A stretch of 58,576 nt of DNA, taken from NCBI GenBank assembly GCA_946408995.1, contig CAMJUL010000015.1, forward strand, positions 1 to 58,576. The letters run 5' to 3'. The notes under the pieces were generated by a model. The model was not told the DNA's origin and searched no databases. It saw nothing but the letters and a program-made list of their open reading frames with translations. A program made the position numbers and the translations under genes. Within the stretch, counting starts at the first letter, position 1, and each line of letters opens with the position of its first letter. This DNA is from an uncultured Clostridia bacterium. GTDB lineage: Bacteria > Bacillota > Clostridia > Christensenellales > Aristaeellaceae. Shown here piece after piece: positions 18,565 through 27,491 of the stretch.

Positions 18565-18600
18565 AAAGACAGTTCCAAACCACGAAAGGGGATGACACCC

Positions 18601-19011
18601 ATGATACAGGTCATTCATGGCAAAAAAGGCAGCGGAAAAACCAAGAAGATTCTGGACATGGCCAACGGGGCCATCAACAGCTACAAGGGCGACGTAATCT
18701 TTGTGGATGACGACAACCGCTACATGTTCGATCTCAAACACGAGGTTCGTTTTGTCAACGCCGGCGAATACGGCTGCGACAGTCCGGAGATGTTCTTCGG
18801 ATTCCTGTGCGGCATGCTTTCCCAGAATTTCGACATCAGCGTGATCTTCGTGGACGCGTTCCTGAAGCTGATCAAATGCGATGTGGAAAAAACGGCGGAT
18901 CTGTTTGCCCGCTTGGAGAAACTGACCGAAGCCCACCATGTGGACGTGATCATTTCCTGCTCTGTGGATGACCAGGCGGCCCCCGAGTTTATCAAGAAAT
19001 ACTTTCTGTGA
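18601..19011 (+). CDS. Small P-loop ATP-binding protein of unknown function
   Basis: The 136-aa protein begins with a Walker A motif (HGKKGSGKTKK, about residues 5-15) and a possible Walker B strand (ISVIFVDAFL). Its pattern, with VIFVDDDNRYMFDL and AHHVDVIISCSVD, resembles short Clostridia proteins that databases often mislabel as PilT-like. No pilus genes are nearby. The second ATG (18601) is chosen over 18592 because AAAGGGG is then 9 bases away. It stands alone behind its own promoter and is followed by a hairpin. Confidence 0.75.
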   Translation: MIQVIHGKKGSGKTKKILDMANGAINSYKGDVIFVDDDNRYMFDLKHEVRFVNAGEYGCDSPEMFFGFLCGMLSQNFDISVIFVDAFLKLIKCDVEKTADLFARLEKLTEAHHVDVIISCSVDDQAAPEFIKKYFL

Positions 19012-19031
19012 ACGAAATTTGCCCTGAATCT

Positions 19032-19064
19032 CTGGCGCGGTGATCCTTGGGACCGCCGCGCCAG
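19032..19064 (+). terminator. Weak terminator before thrC
   Basis: A 9-bp perfect stem (CTGGCGCGG with CCGCGCCAG) with a 15-base loop is followed by TTTATAT. It could end the P-loop gene or attenuate thrC. Confidence 0.45.
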
Positions 19065-19100
19065 TTTATATCATGGAGACAGGAGAGGAAGGTTGGTCCC

Positions 19101-20579
19101 ATGCTTTACGTATCTACCCGGGGGAGCGGCCCGGTCACATCCGCTCAGGCCATTGTCCGCGGGATCGCGCCGGACGGCGGGCTGTATGTGCCCGTGAACC
19201 TTCCCAGGGTCGGGGAGGATTTTGTCAGGGACCTGGCGGAGGTCTCCTATCCGGAGCGGGCGGCCAGGGTGCTGAAACTGCTGCTGGAGGATTTTTCTTC
19301 TGAGGAGCTCCTTTCCATGGCCCGGGAGGCCTATGCCCGGTTTGAGGGCGGGTGTCCCGCGCCGGTGACGGCCCTGAAGTCGGGGGTAAGGGTGCTGGAA
19401 CTGTTCCACGGCCCCACCATGGCCTTCAAGGACATGGCCCTGCAGATGCTGCCCAGGCTGATGCGCGCGGCGGCCCTCAAGACCGGCGAGAAACGGGAGA
19501 TCGCCATCCTGACCGCCACCAGCGGGGATACGGGCAAGGCGGCCCTGGAGGGCTTTGCCGACGCGGAGGGCACCAGCGTGACGGTGTTCTATCCCTATGG
19601 CGGGGTCAGCCGCGTCCAGGAAAGGCAGATGGTGACCTCCCGGGGCCAAAACACCCATGTCATCGCCGTGCGGGGCAATTTTGACGACGCCCAGACCGGC
19701 GTCAAGCGCCTGTTTGGCGACGCGGACTTCATCCGCCAAATGGATGAACGGGGAAGGGTGCTCTCCAGCGCCAACTCCATCAACCTGGGCCGGCTGGTGC
19801 CCCAGGTGGCCTATTATTTCTCCGCGGCGGCGGACCTGATGAAGCAGGGCCTGTGCGGCATGGACCGGCCCGTGGACGTCTGCGTGCCCACGGGGAACTT
19901 TGGAAACATCCTGGCCTGCTGGTACGCCAAGCGCATGGGCGCGCCCATCGGCCGCCTGATCTGCGCCAGCAACGCCAACGACGTCCTGACGGACTTCCTG
20001 CGGACGGGCGTCTATGACCGGCGCAGGACCTTCCATAAAACCATTTCCCCCAGCATGGACATCCTGATCTCCTCCAACCTGGAAAGGCTCCTGTGGGAGA
20101 TCGGCGGGGAGGAAAAGGTCCGCGCCTGGATGAAAGACCTTTCGGAGAAGGGCGTCTTTGCCCTGACGGAGGCGGAAAAGGGCCTGCTGGACCAGGAGTT
20201 CCTCTGCGGCAAGGCCGACGATGCACAGACCCGTGCGGAAATGGCCGCGGTCTGGCAGGCGGAGGGGTACGTCATGGATCCCCATACCGCCGTCGCCTCC
20301 CGGGTGCTGCGCGATCTGAAGGCGGAGGCAAAGGTCTGCGCTTCGCCGCTTCTGGTGTCTACGGCCTCGCCCTTCAAGTTTGCCCCGGATGTCTGCGCGG
20401 CCCTGGGACTGTGCGGGGACACGTTGGACGCCTTTGAGGCGGCGGCGGTCCTTTCCCGGGAATGCGCGCTGGCCCTCCCCGCGCCCATGGCCGAACTGAA
20501 GTCGCTGCCGGTGCGCCACCGGCGGGTGTGCGAAAAGGAAGGCATGGGGGAAGCGGTCCTGGAGGAACTGGGGAGCTGA
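19101..20579 (+). CDS. thrC: Threonine synthase
   Basis: The 492-aa PLP enzyme converts O-phosphohomoserine to threonine. It has the N-terminal threonine-synthase domain (MLYVSTRG...PDGGLYVPVNLP), the PLP lysine K110 in GPTMAFKDMALQM, TATSGDTGKAALEGF and VPTGNFGNILACWYAK for phosphate binding. Length fits the long bacterial/yeast type. The start at 19101 has GAGAGGAAGG upstream. It is not next to other threonine genes. No T-box or threonine leader peptide was seen in the 89-base upstream gap. Confidence 0.96.
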   Translation: MLYVSTRGSGPVTSAQAIVRGIAPDGGLYVPVNLPRVGEDFVRDLAEVSYPERAARVLKLLLEDFSSEELLSMAREAYARFEGGCPAPVTALKSGVRVLELFHGPTMAFKDMALQMLPRLMRAAALKTGEKREIAILTATSGDTGKAALEGFADAEGTSVTVFYPYGGVSRVQERQMVTSRGQNTHVIAVRGNFDDAQTGVKRLFGDADFIRQMDERGRVLSSANSINLGRLVPQVAYYFSAAADLMKQGLCGMDRPVDVCVPTGNFGNILACWYAKRMGAPIGRLICASNANDVLTDFLRTGVYDRRRTFHKTISPSMDILISSNLERLLWEIGGEEKVRAWMKDLSEKGVFALTEAEKGLLDQEFLCGKADDAQTRAEMAAVWQAEGYVMDPHTAVASRVLRDLKAEAKVCASPLLVSTASPFKFAPDVCAALGLCGDTLDAFEAAAVLSRECALALPAPMAELKSLPVRHRRVCEKEGMGEAVLEELGS

Positions 20580-20629
20580 AAGCCACGGGAAGGAGGCAGG
20601 GCGCGGGAGAGCCGTCCGCGCCGGAGGCC

Positions 20630-21253
20630 ATGAACGGAACAAGCGAACGATCCATCCGCCTGCTGGTCCGCTGCCAGGACGCCCCGGACCGGCTTTGGCG
20701 CACCCTCCGGGCGCCGGAGAAGGAAGGGCTTTTGTCCCTGGCCTTCTTTGTGCTGGCCGCCTTTGAGGCCGAGGGCAACCACCTGTTTGAACTCCGGTAC
20801 GGGGGCGTGCGCTACGTCCTCTTCCCGGAGGACGTGGAGGAGGGAGACCTGAGCGGCTTTCTGCGCATCGGCAGGGACCTGCCCGGCGGCATTCAGGAGG
20901 AGGCGCTTCTGGAGGAGACCTCCCTGAAGGACCTGGACGCCGGGGAAGGGGACAAAATGACCCTGCTGTATGACTTTGAGCACGGCCATGCCTTTGAGAT
21001 CACCGTGGGCGAAGCCCTTCCCGCCGGCGGCCTGGCCGTCCTGTCCGGGGAGGGGAAAGGCATCCTGGAGAACAGGACGCCGGAGGAAACGCGCAAGCTG
21101 ATCCTCGCGTGCGACCGCGCGGGGGGAGCGGTGCCCCTGGGGGACGGCACGGTCTGGGACATCCGGGACGAAAAGGATGTGCTCCGTTCCGACCTGGCGG
21201 CCCTGCGGGCCGCGCAGATGCTGCGGGATTTCCTCTCCGACGAGGAAGAATAA
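20630..21253 (+). CDS. pRiA4b ORF-3-like protein
   Basis: The 207-aa protein carries the pattern of the plasmid pRiA4b ORF-3 family: an early strand LFELRYGGVRYVL and the characteristic LLYDFEHGHAFEITV segment (about residues 105-119). The family is common in Bacillota chromosomes but its function is unknown. Its acidic C-terminus (LSDEEE) is typical. It begins 50 bases after thrC, with GGAGG very close to the ATG, and may be co-transcribed with it. Confidence 0.75.
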   Translation: MNGTSERSIRLLVRCQDAPDRLWRTLRAPEKEGLLSLAFFVLAAFEAEGNHLFELRYGGVRYVLFPEDVEEGDLSGFLRIGRDLPGGIQEEALLEETSLKDLDAGEGDKMTLLYDFEHGHAFEITVGEALPAGGLAVLSGEGKGILENRTPEETRKLILACDRAGGAVPLGDGTVWDIRDEKDVLRSDLAALRAAQMLRDFLSDEEE

Positions 21254-21272
21254 GGCCCGTACAGGATAAAAC

Positions 21273-21300
21273 TTGACAAACAGGGGGCAAGTGTTAAAAT
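21273..21300 (+). promoter_or_regulatory. Promoter of the E2-like acyltransferase gene
   Basis: TTGACA (21273-21278), 16 bases, TAAAAT (21295-21300); the gene begins 47 bases later. Confidence 0.65.
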
Positions 21301-21347
21301 AAAACCGTTCAACGTGTTTTTTATTCCCTGAAAGGAGCTGCCCGCCT

Positions 21348-22256
21348 ATGTTTGGTTACAGACCCGACGGCCACAGAACGCCCAACATCGAACCCATCGT
21401 GCGGATCACGCCGTACCTGATGCCCACCCGCGTGGATTCCATGGTTTTTCTTCAGCATGAGGTGGATTTTGAAGCGTTGACCCGCTATATCGCCTCCCAG
21501 ACGGCCAAGGGGGAAAAGATCACCTATATGCAGATCATCGTTGCGGCCTTCGTCCGGGCGGTGAGCCAGCATCCGGAAGTGAACCGCTACATCATGAACA
21601 AGCAGTTTTTCAGCCGCAACAACTGCACGGTTTCCTTCACCATGCTCAAGGATCCCCGGGACGCCGACCTGGGGGAGACGGTGGTCAAGATCAAATTCGA
21701 CCCCACCGACACCCTCTATGACGTGCGGGACCGCATGGTCGACGTGATCGAGAGCAACCGGGGGGAGGAGAACAAGAATTTCGTCGACAAATTGGCTTCC
21801 GGCGTCCTGGCCGTTCCGGGCCTGGCCACGCTGATCGTGGGCCTGGTGAAGCTGCTGGACCGCTACGGCCTGTGCCCGGGCGCCCTGCTGGACAGCCTGC
21901 CCTTCCACACCAGCATGTTCATTACCAACAACGCCTCCATCGGACTGCATCATGTGAACCACCACATCTACAACTTTGGCTCCACCAGCCTGTTCTTTGG
22001 CATGGGCACGGTGCTGAAAAAGGCCGTGGTGGAAAAGGGCGTTACCCGCATGAAGCGCTATCTGCCCATCGGGATCACCGCGGACGAGCGCGTGACCAGC
22101 GGCGCCCATTTCGCCCGCTTCTTTACCACCATGAACCGCTGCCTGAACGACCCGGCCCTGCTGGAGACCCCGCCGGAGCAGGTCTTTTTTGACCCCAAAT
22201 GTGAATACCACGTGCCAAAGGTGGGCGAAAAAAAAGCAGGATCCCGAAAGGACTGA
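21348..22256 (+). CDS. Stand-alone E2-like acyltransferase-fold protein with an altered active site
   Basis: The 302-aa protein matches the catalytic domain of 2-oxo-acid dehydrogenase E2 / chloramphenicol acetyltransferase-like proteins. The segment QIIVAAFVRAV resembles the E2 core, and the C-terminal LPIGITADERVTSGAHFARFF aligns with the E2 motif DHRVIDG. No lipoyl or E1-binding domain is present. The catalytic His is Glu (E247) and the following Asp is Ser (S251), so standard acyl transfer is doubtful. No dehydrogenase E1 or E3 genes are near. It has its own promoter and a strong terminator. Function unknown. Confidence 0.75.
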   Translation: MFGYRPDGHRTPNIEPIVRITPYLMPTRVDSMVFLQHEVDFEALTRYIASQTAKGEKITYMQIIVAAFVRAVSQHPEVNRYIMNKQFFSRNNCTVSFTMLKDPRDADLGETVVKIKFDPTDTLYDVRDRMVDVIESNRGEENKNFVDKLASGVLAVPGLATLIVGLVKLLDRYGLCPGALLDSLPFHTSMFITNNASIGLHHVNHHIYNFGSTSLFFGMGTVLKKAVVEKGVTRMKRYLPIGITADERVTSGAHFARFFTTMNRCLNDPALLETPPEQVFFDPKCEYHVPKVGEKKAGSRKD

Positions 22257-22278
22257 TCCGGGACCCCATAAAGACGCA

Positions 22279-22338
22279 GGCGCAGAAAAGCAGAGCCGGA
22301 ACGGGCATGGACCCGTTCCGGCTCTGCTTTTCTGCGCC
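22279..22338. terminator. Bidirectional terminator with a 27-bp perfect stem
   Basis: Bases 22279-22305 pair perfectly with 22312-22338 around a 6-base loop. AAAA and TTTT inside the arms give a U-tract after the GC core in both directions, ending both the acyltransferase gene and the converging dehydrogenase pseudogene. A second palindrome (22351-22373) follows. Confidence 0.85.
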
Positions 22339-22389
22339 TTATGCGCTCTGCCCGGCATTGGCCCAATGCCGGGCCGGGTTCCGCGCATC

Positions 22390-23558
22390 TTACAGCATCA
22401 GGCGGTAGATCTTTTCACAGTCGGCTTCGTCAAGCGTCACAAAGCCGGAGATGGTGCCCTGCCGCCCGTCGCCGCGGCACAGGGCGTGGACCAGGACGGG
22501 GATGTCTTCCTCCCGGGCGCCGAGCTCCGCAAAGTTGCGGGGCATCCCGATGGAGACAAAGAACCTGCGCAGCCGCTCGATCCCCTCCCGGGCCGTGGAT
22601 TCGGGGTGGTCAAAATCCATCTGGCAGCCCCAGACCCGCACGGCGGCCTTGGCGAACCGCATCACGTCGTGATGCATCACATAGGTGAATACCGCGGGCA
22701 GCGTTACGGCCAGCCCGGCGCCGTGGGCGCAGTCGTACAGGGCGGAAAGCTCATGCTCGATGTTGTGGCTGTTCCAGTCCTGGCTCCGCGCCGCAGGAAT
22801 TGTTGTGGGCCATCATGCCCGCCCACAGGATGTTCGCCCGGGCGTCATAGTTGTTGGGATCGGCGATGACCCGGGGCCCCTCGTGGATCATGGTGAGCAG
22901 CAGCGCCTCGACCAGCCGGTCGGTCACCTCCACCTCCCGGGTATTGGTCAAATACCGCTCGTAGAGGTGGGCCATGATGTCGGTGATGCCCGCCGCCGTC
23001 TGGTAGGGCGGCAGGGTCTGGGTCAGGGCGGGGTTCAGGATGGAGAATTTGGGCCGCAGCGCATCGCCGCTGGCGCCGCGCTTGAACATGCCCTCTTCCT
23101 TGGTGATCACGCTGTCGGGGCTGCCCTCGCTTCCCGCGGCGGCGATGGTGAGCACCGTGCCTACGGGCAGCGCCCTCTCAACGGGCTTCCCGGTGTGAAA
23201 TCCCAGAAATCCCCGTCGTAGACGGCGCCGGCGGCAATGGCCTTGGCCGAGTCGATGACGCTGCCGCCGCCCACGGCCAAGATGAAATCAATGTTCTGCC
23301 TGCGGCACAGGTCGATGCCCGTATAAACCAGAGAGCTGCGGGGGGTGGGCCGCACGCCGCCAAGGGTTTCACAGGCGAGCCCTTCCTGCTCCAGGGAGGC
23401 CTTCACCCGGTCCAGCAGGCCGTCTTTTGGGCGCTGCCGCCGCCAAAATGGATCAGGACCCGGCTTCCGCCGAAGCGGCGTACGAGACTGCCGGCCTGGG
23501 ATTCCGTGTCCTTGCCGAACGCGAACAAGGTGGGGGAATAAAACGTAAAATTGTCCAT
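22390..23558 (-). pseudogene. Iron-containing alcohol dehydrogenase (butanol dehydrogenase type), broken by three frameshifts
   Basis: Pieces of one protein of about 390 residues are spread over three frames: MDNFTFYSPTLFAFGK (start 23558), then VGGGSVIDSAKAIAAG with NAD-binding GGGS, then AAGITDIMAHLYERYL with iron ligands, then HELSALYDCAHGAGL and the C-terminal domain. Each break equals one missing base, near 23424-23428 (a T run), 23196-23203 (an A run) and 22781-22795. Restoring one base at each would give a full-length enzyme with metal-binding Asp and His residues kept. This is either a recent pseudogene or assembly error; neighbouring genes are intact. AAGGA precedes the start. Confidence 0.85.
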
Positions 23559-23715
23559 ACGATCCTTCTTTCTTGTGCCGGTGCGAAATGGGGAGGCATT
23601 CGCTGCGGGGATGAGCCCATTGTATTTCATAAAGACCGCTCTAAGTCAACCGTCGGGGCATACGTTTTTTCCCGGGCGTCGTTTCCGGTGCCCCGTTCCG
23701 CCGGGGGAGCAGCAG

Positions 23716-23752
23716 AAAACCCCCGGAAGGGCCTGGGGGCGCTTCCGGGGGT
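23716..23752 (-). terminator. Terminator of the rubrerythrin gene
   Basis: The minus strand forms an 11-bp stem (ACCCCCGGAAG with CTTCCGGGGGT) followed by TTTTCTGCT, just past the rubrerythrin stop codon. Confidence 0.7.
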
Positions 23753-23769
23753 CCAAGGATCGGTGAGGA

Positions 23770-24303
23770 TCAGTAATTTTCTTCCCGGACCTCAAAATAG
23801 CTCTGGGGATGGGCGCAGACGGGGCAGACCTCGGGGGCCGCGGTCCCCACGACGATATGGCCGCAGTTGCGGCATTCCCATACCCGGACGGTGCTCTTTT
23901 CAAAGACGGCCTTCGTCTCCACGTTTTTCAGAAGGGCGCGGTAGCGCTCCTCATGGGCTTTTTCGATGGCGGCGACACCGCGGAATTTGGCGGCAAGGTC
24001 CAAAAAGCCTTCCTCCTCCGCCTCCCGGGCGAAGGTTTCGTACATATCGGTCCATTCGTGGTTTTCACCCTCGGCGGCGGCCTTCAGGTTGTCGGCGGTG
24101 CTGCCGATGCCCCCCAGGGCCTTGAACCACATCTTGGCGTGTTCCTTTTCGTTTTCAGCGGTTTTCAGGAACAGGGCGGAAATCTGCTCGTACCCTTCTT
24201 TTTTGGCTACGGAGGCAAAATAGGTGTATTTGTTCCTGGCCTGGGATTCTCCGGCAAAAGCGGTCATAAGGTTCTGTTCGGTTTTGCTGCCTTTCAGCTC
24301 CAT
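23770..24303 (-). CDS. rbr: Rubrerythrin
   Basis: The 177-aa protein reduces hydrogen peroxide in anaerobes. A ferritin-like diiron four-helix bundle (about 1-135) shows [28 protein letters not shown] and [13 protein letters not shown], carrying the ExxH iron ligands. A C-terminal rubredoxin-like domain has CRNCGHI and CPVCAHP (two CxxC). Length is typical. The chosen start has AGGAGGAG upstream. It is monocistronic with its own promoter and terminator. The rubredoxin at 56.9 kb could donate electrons, but it is far away. Confidence 0.95.
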   Translation of the reverse strand: MELKGSKTEQNLMTAFAGESQARNKYTYFASVAKKEGYEQISALFLKTAENEKEHAKMWFKALGGIGSTADNLKAAAEGENHEWTDMYETFAREAEEEGFLDLAAKFRGVAAIEKAHEERYRALLKNVETKAVFEKSTVRVWECRNCGHIVVGTAAPEVCPVCAHPQSYFEVREENY

Positions 24304-24337
24304 GGTTTTCTCCTCCTCCTGAAGATGGGATAAAACC

Positions 24338-24367
24338 ATTATACCATCTCCCGCTCTGGTTATACAA
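24338..24367 (-). promoter_or_regulatory. Promoter of rubrerythrin
   Basis: The minus strand carries TTGTAT (24362-24367), 18 bases, and a perfect TATAAT (24338-24343) with an extended TGG before it. Confidence 0.6.
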
Positions 24368-24390
24368 CTCGAACATGGCCGCTGCCGGGA

Positions 24391-24756
24391 CTACCGTCTG
24401 CCCAGGCGGCGGTGCTCCTCAAATAGCTCCCGGGCAAGCCTTTCCCCGGTCCAAAGCAGGTTGGTGGGGGTCACCACCGCCTTGAGCACGCCCCGGGTCA
24501 GGGGACGAACAAGGTCCAGAAGGCGGTCCAGCGCGGGACGGTCCGGGATGGAAAACACCAGCAGCGGGTCGTCAAAGGCCGGGGCTGCAAGGGGCGAGGG
24601 GGCAGGCCCCTCCCCTGTCAGCAGGGCGCGCAGGGGCAGCCGGTGCTCCTGGGGGAGGACCTCCCGGCAGGCTAAACCCAGGGGGGATACGGCAAGCCGC
24701 AGGGCATCGGCCGTTTCCCTTTGAAAATTGAACATCAGCAGCGTGCCTGCGGACAT
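24391..24756 (-). CDS. DUF3783-like small protein
   Basis: The 121-aa protein has the C-terminal pattern of the DUF3783 family: LLVFSIPDRPALDRLLDLV, then LKAVVTPTNLLWTGERLARELFEEH. Function is unknown. It begins 19 bases after the U32 peptidase gene with AAGGAGG upstream and is the last gene of the ktrB-ktrA-U32 operon. No clear terminator follows; the rubrerythrin promoter region lies just beyond. Confidence 0.7.
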   Translation of the reverse strand: MSAGTLLMFNFQRETADALRLAVSPLGLACREVLPQEHRLPLRALLTGEGPAPSPLAAPAFDDPLLVFSIPDRPALDRLLDLVRPLTRGVLKAVVTPTNLLWTGERLARELFEEHRRLGRR

Positions 24757-24775
24757 GGGACCTCCTTGAAGGGCG

Positions 24776-26815
24776 TCATTTCAGTTCCCGGGTATACAGC
24801 GCCCGGGTGAAGGGGCCGGGCCAGGGCTGGCCGCGGTCGAAGCGGAGAACGGCCTCCAGGCACTCTGCGGCCGTCTCGTCGGTAAAATAGAAGGACTGCG
24901 CCACGCCCGACGGAAGGTCTGCCTTCCGGTCCCCCATATACAGGGGACGGGCGTTGAGCATCACCGAATACTGCCTCCTGTGGCATTGGATGGGGAAGCG
25001 TTCCCCGGTCCGGTCCGAAAGGCATCCGCCCCCCGGGCAGGCGCCGCAGCCGTCCTTTCCCCGAAGCGGGCAGGAGCGGAAGCTCATCAGGGGCAGCTTT
25101 CCGTAGACGGCCATGCCGCAGGGGCCGGAAGCCGCCACCCGGCGGAGGTTTTTCACAGGGTTTTCAAAGGACAGGTCCGCCCCCCGAAGGCCAAGGGACA
25201 GGTATTGCTTTAGGGAGAGGGAATTGAGAAGGCCAAGCGTGGCCTCTCCGTACATCGCCACCCCGGCCTCAAGGCACAAACGCAGCCCCGCGGGGTTGGA
25301 TACGGCGCATTCCTTGAGCCCTTGGGCGGCGAGGGAGGCAAGCAGCGCGCGCTCCTCCTCCTCGGCAGGGCCGAAAAGAAAGCGTTCGGTCCGTCCGCAG
25401 AGCTTTTCGCCGAAGGCCGCAAGACGTTCCGGGGTCAGGAACCTCAGCGGCAGATAGACCCGGTCAAACCGGGAAACGAGCGCCTCCGTAAGCTGGCTTT
25501 CCAGGGTCAGGAAGGCCAGGCGCTCCCCCTGAAGGGAGCGGGAAGGGCGGACCTGGGCGTCCGCAAAGGGCTCAAAGGGCCAGGGACGACACAGGGAGAG
25601 GGCGTTTGAAAGCTGCTCCGCCGCCTCCCTGCGCAGCGCCCCCAGTACGGAGGCGGGGACAAAGAGCCCCTCGTCCGTCCGGCATTCCACCCGGCGGGCC
25701 CAAAAGGGCGTCCCGCCCAGTTTTCCAAGGGCCTTTTCCGCGTCCGGGGCCGTCAGGGGCGTCTTTTCGGCCGGGACGGGGAGCGGCCCGACGCATTCCG
25801 CCCGGGCGCCCTCACAGACGGCGGAAAGGGTCACGGGCCTGTCCGTCTGACAGGTCAAATACAAATCTACGGGGATGCGGGGATATTCCCTGCGGTAGCT
25901 GTCCCGCAGCCCGGAAAGAACGGCGCGGCTCCGCTCGGCGTCCTCTCCGGTGCGGACGCCGAACATCCGTTCGTCCCGCTGCCCGGTATAATAGCCCGAG
26001 GTGAAGCCGGAACGGGAAAAGACCCGCTCGAGGGTCTCCATGTCGGGCGTTTCCCCTTCCCGGGCCCTCAGGCAGGCTGTCACGGCGGCGGCCACGTATT
26101 CCGGCCGCTTGAGGCGGCCCTCGATCTTCAGGCTGGCCACGCCCATGCTTTCCAGCTCCCGGATCTTTTCCATCAGGCTCAGGTCCTTCAGGGAAAGGGC
26201 ATAGCCCCGCCTGCCGTTGGAAAAGTCCAGGCGGCAGGGCTGGGCGCATTGGCCCCGGTTCCCGCTGCGGCCCCCCAGAACGGAGGAGAGGAAGCACTGC
26301 CCGGAGACGGACATGCACAGGGCGCCGTGGACGAAGACCTCGGTCTCAATGCCCTCCACGGCGGCGCAGGCACGGATCTCCTCCCGGGTGAGCTCCCGGG
26401 CCAGGACCACCCGGGAAAAGCCCATGTCCCGCATCTGGAGCACCCCCCGGGGGGAGTGGACGGTCATCTGGGTGGAGGCGTGCATGGGCATGGCGGGACA
26501 GCAGGCCTTCATCAGGCGGACGGCGCCCAGGTCCGTTGCCAGGACCGCGTCGGCGCCGCTTTCGGCGATCCGCCTGAGAGTGTCCTCCGCCTGTTTTTTC
26601 TCGCCTTCGGTAAAGAGGGTGTTGAAGGTGACATAGACCCGCACCCCCCGGGCATGGCAGTAGGAGACCGCGCCTTTCAGGTCGTCGAAGTTCTCGGCGC
26701 CCATGCGGGCGTTGAAGGCCCGGCTGCCCAGATAGACCGCGTCGGCCCCGCAGCGGACCGCGGCGACGAGCTGCTCCATGCCGCCGGCGGGGGCCAGGAT
26801 TTCTGCTTTTTTCAT
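24776..26815 (-). CDS. U32-family peptidase (RlhA/YdcP-like)
   Basis: The 679-aa protein opens with AEILAPAGGMEQLVAAVRCGADAVYLG-type barrel strands of U32 proteins, and has HGALCMSVSGQCFLSS, a Cys cluster in GNRGQCAQPCR and SLKIEGRLKRPEYVA. A C-terminal region of about 300 residues matches the long form with an extra collagenase-like/DUF3656 domain. A late Cys group (CGACPGGGCLSD) may help hold a metal cluster. E. coli RlhA, a relative, hydroxylates 23S rRNA; proteolysis by this family is poorly supported. The start at 26815 lies 17 bases after ktrA. Confidence 0.88.
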   Translation of the reverse strand: MKKAEILAPAGGMEQLVAAVRCGADAVYLGSRAFNARMGAENFDDLKGAVSYCHARGVRVYVTFNTLFTEGEKKQAEDTLRRIAESGADAVLATDLGAVRLMKACCPAMPMHASTQMTVHSPRGVLQMRDMGFSRVVLARELTREEIRACAAVEGIETEVFVHGALCMSVSGQCFLSSVLGGRSGNRGQCAQPCRLDFSNGRRGYALSLKDLSLMEKIRELESMGVASLKIEGRLKRPEYVAAAVTACLRAREGETPDMETLERVFSRSGFTSGYYTGQRDERMFGVRTGEDAERSRAVLSGLRDSYRREYPRIPVDLYLTCQTDRPVTLSAVCEGARAECVGPLPVPAEKTPLTAPDAEKALGKLGGTPFWARRVECRTDEGLFVPASVLGALRREAAEQLSNALSLCRPWPFEPFADAQVRPSRSLQGERLAFLTLESQLTEALVSRFDRVYLPLRFLTPERLAAFGEKLCGRTERFLFGPAEEEERALLASLAAQGLKECAVSNPAGLRLCLEAGVAMYGEATLGLLNSLSLKQYLSLGLRGADLSFENPVKNLRRVAASGPCGMAVYGKLPLMSFRSCPLRGKDGCGACPGGGCLSDRTGERFPIQCHRRQYSVMLNARPLYMGDRKADLPSGVAQSFYFTDETAAECLEAVLRFDRGQPWPGPFTRALYTRELK

Positions 26816-26832
26816 CGGTCGTTCCTTTGCCC

Positions 26833-27483
26833 TCAGCGGAGCTTGCGGATGTTGTTCAGGGAATCCGTGTCCCCCAGCAGCACCAGGGTGTCGTTTTCCA
26901 TAATGGCGTCGTCGCCGCCGGGGGAGACGGTGATCTTTCCGCTGCGCTTGATGGCGATGACGTCCGCCTTGTATTTGGAGCGGATGCGCAGGTCCGCCAG
27001 CGTTTTGCCGCACCAGACGCTGGGGGCGGAGATCTCCTCCACAAGGTACCCGTCGCTCAGGGGGATGTAGTCCCGCACCATGGGGGATACCAGCTGGGCG
27101 GAGAGCTTGACGGCCATTTCCTTTTCCGGGATGATGACCTGGTCCGCGCCCAGTTTGACCAGCACGTCCATATAGGTCTCGTCAAAGGCCTTGCAGATGA
27201 TCCTTTGGATGCCCAGGGCCTTGAGGTTCATCAGTCCGATGACGCTGGAGGCCAGGTCGCTGCCGATGCACAGCACCGCGCAGTCGCAGTCGCCCACGCC
27301 CAATTCCGCCAGGACATCTTTTTCCAGGATGTTGCAGGTGACGGCCCGGGTGACTTCGTCGGCCACCTCGTCCACCAGCTTCCGGTTCCGGTCGATGGCC
27401 AGCACTTCGGCGCCGGCCTTGGAAAGGGACAGGGCCAGCTCCTTTCCGAAGCGGCCAAGACCGATGACAGCAAAGGTTTTCAT
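26833..27483 (-). CDS. ktrA: KtrA/TrkA-type potassium uptake regulatory subunit
   Basis: The 216-aa cytoplasmic protein has an N-terminal RCK/Rossmann domain (AVIGLGRFGKELALSLS, VLAIDRN for nucleotide binding) and a C-terminal TrkA-C domain (about 135-216, VEEISAPSVWCGKTL...VLLGDTDSLNNI). It gates the KtrB channel in response to nucleotide and, in Bacillota, often c-di-AMP. It starts 8 bases after ktrB, so the two form one operon. Confidence 0.95.
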   Translation of the reverse strand: MKTFAVIGLGRFGKELALSLSKAGAEVLAIDRNRKLVDEVADEVTRAVTCNILEKDVLAELGVGDCDCAVLCIGSDLASSVIGLMNLKALGIQRIICKAFDETYMDVLVKLGADQVIIPEKEMAVKLSAQLVSPMVRDYIPLSDGYLVEEISAPSVWCGKTLADLRIRSKYKADVIAIKRSGKITVSPGGDDAIMENDTLVLLGDTDSLNNIRKLR

Positions 27484-27491
27484 GGTTCCTC

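Noticed and set aside
18592-18600. Earlier ATG for the P-loop protein
   Set aside because: The ribosome binding site would touch the start codon; the ATG at 18601 has normal spacing.
19012-19100. Threonine T-box or leader peptide before thrC
   Set aside because: The gap is only 89 bases, holds one simple hairpin and shows no T-box core (TGGNACCGCG) or run of Thr codons. A GGGACCGCCGCG stretch is part of the hairpin only.
20462-20629. Longer start for the pRiA4b-like protein
   Set aside because: The extension overlaps the end of thrC in another frame and has unconserved Arg/Gly-rich sequence; the ATG at 20630 begins the family match.
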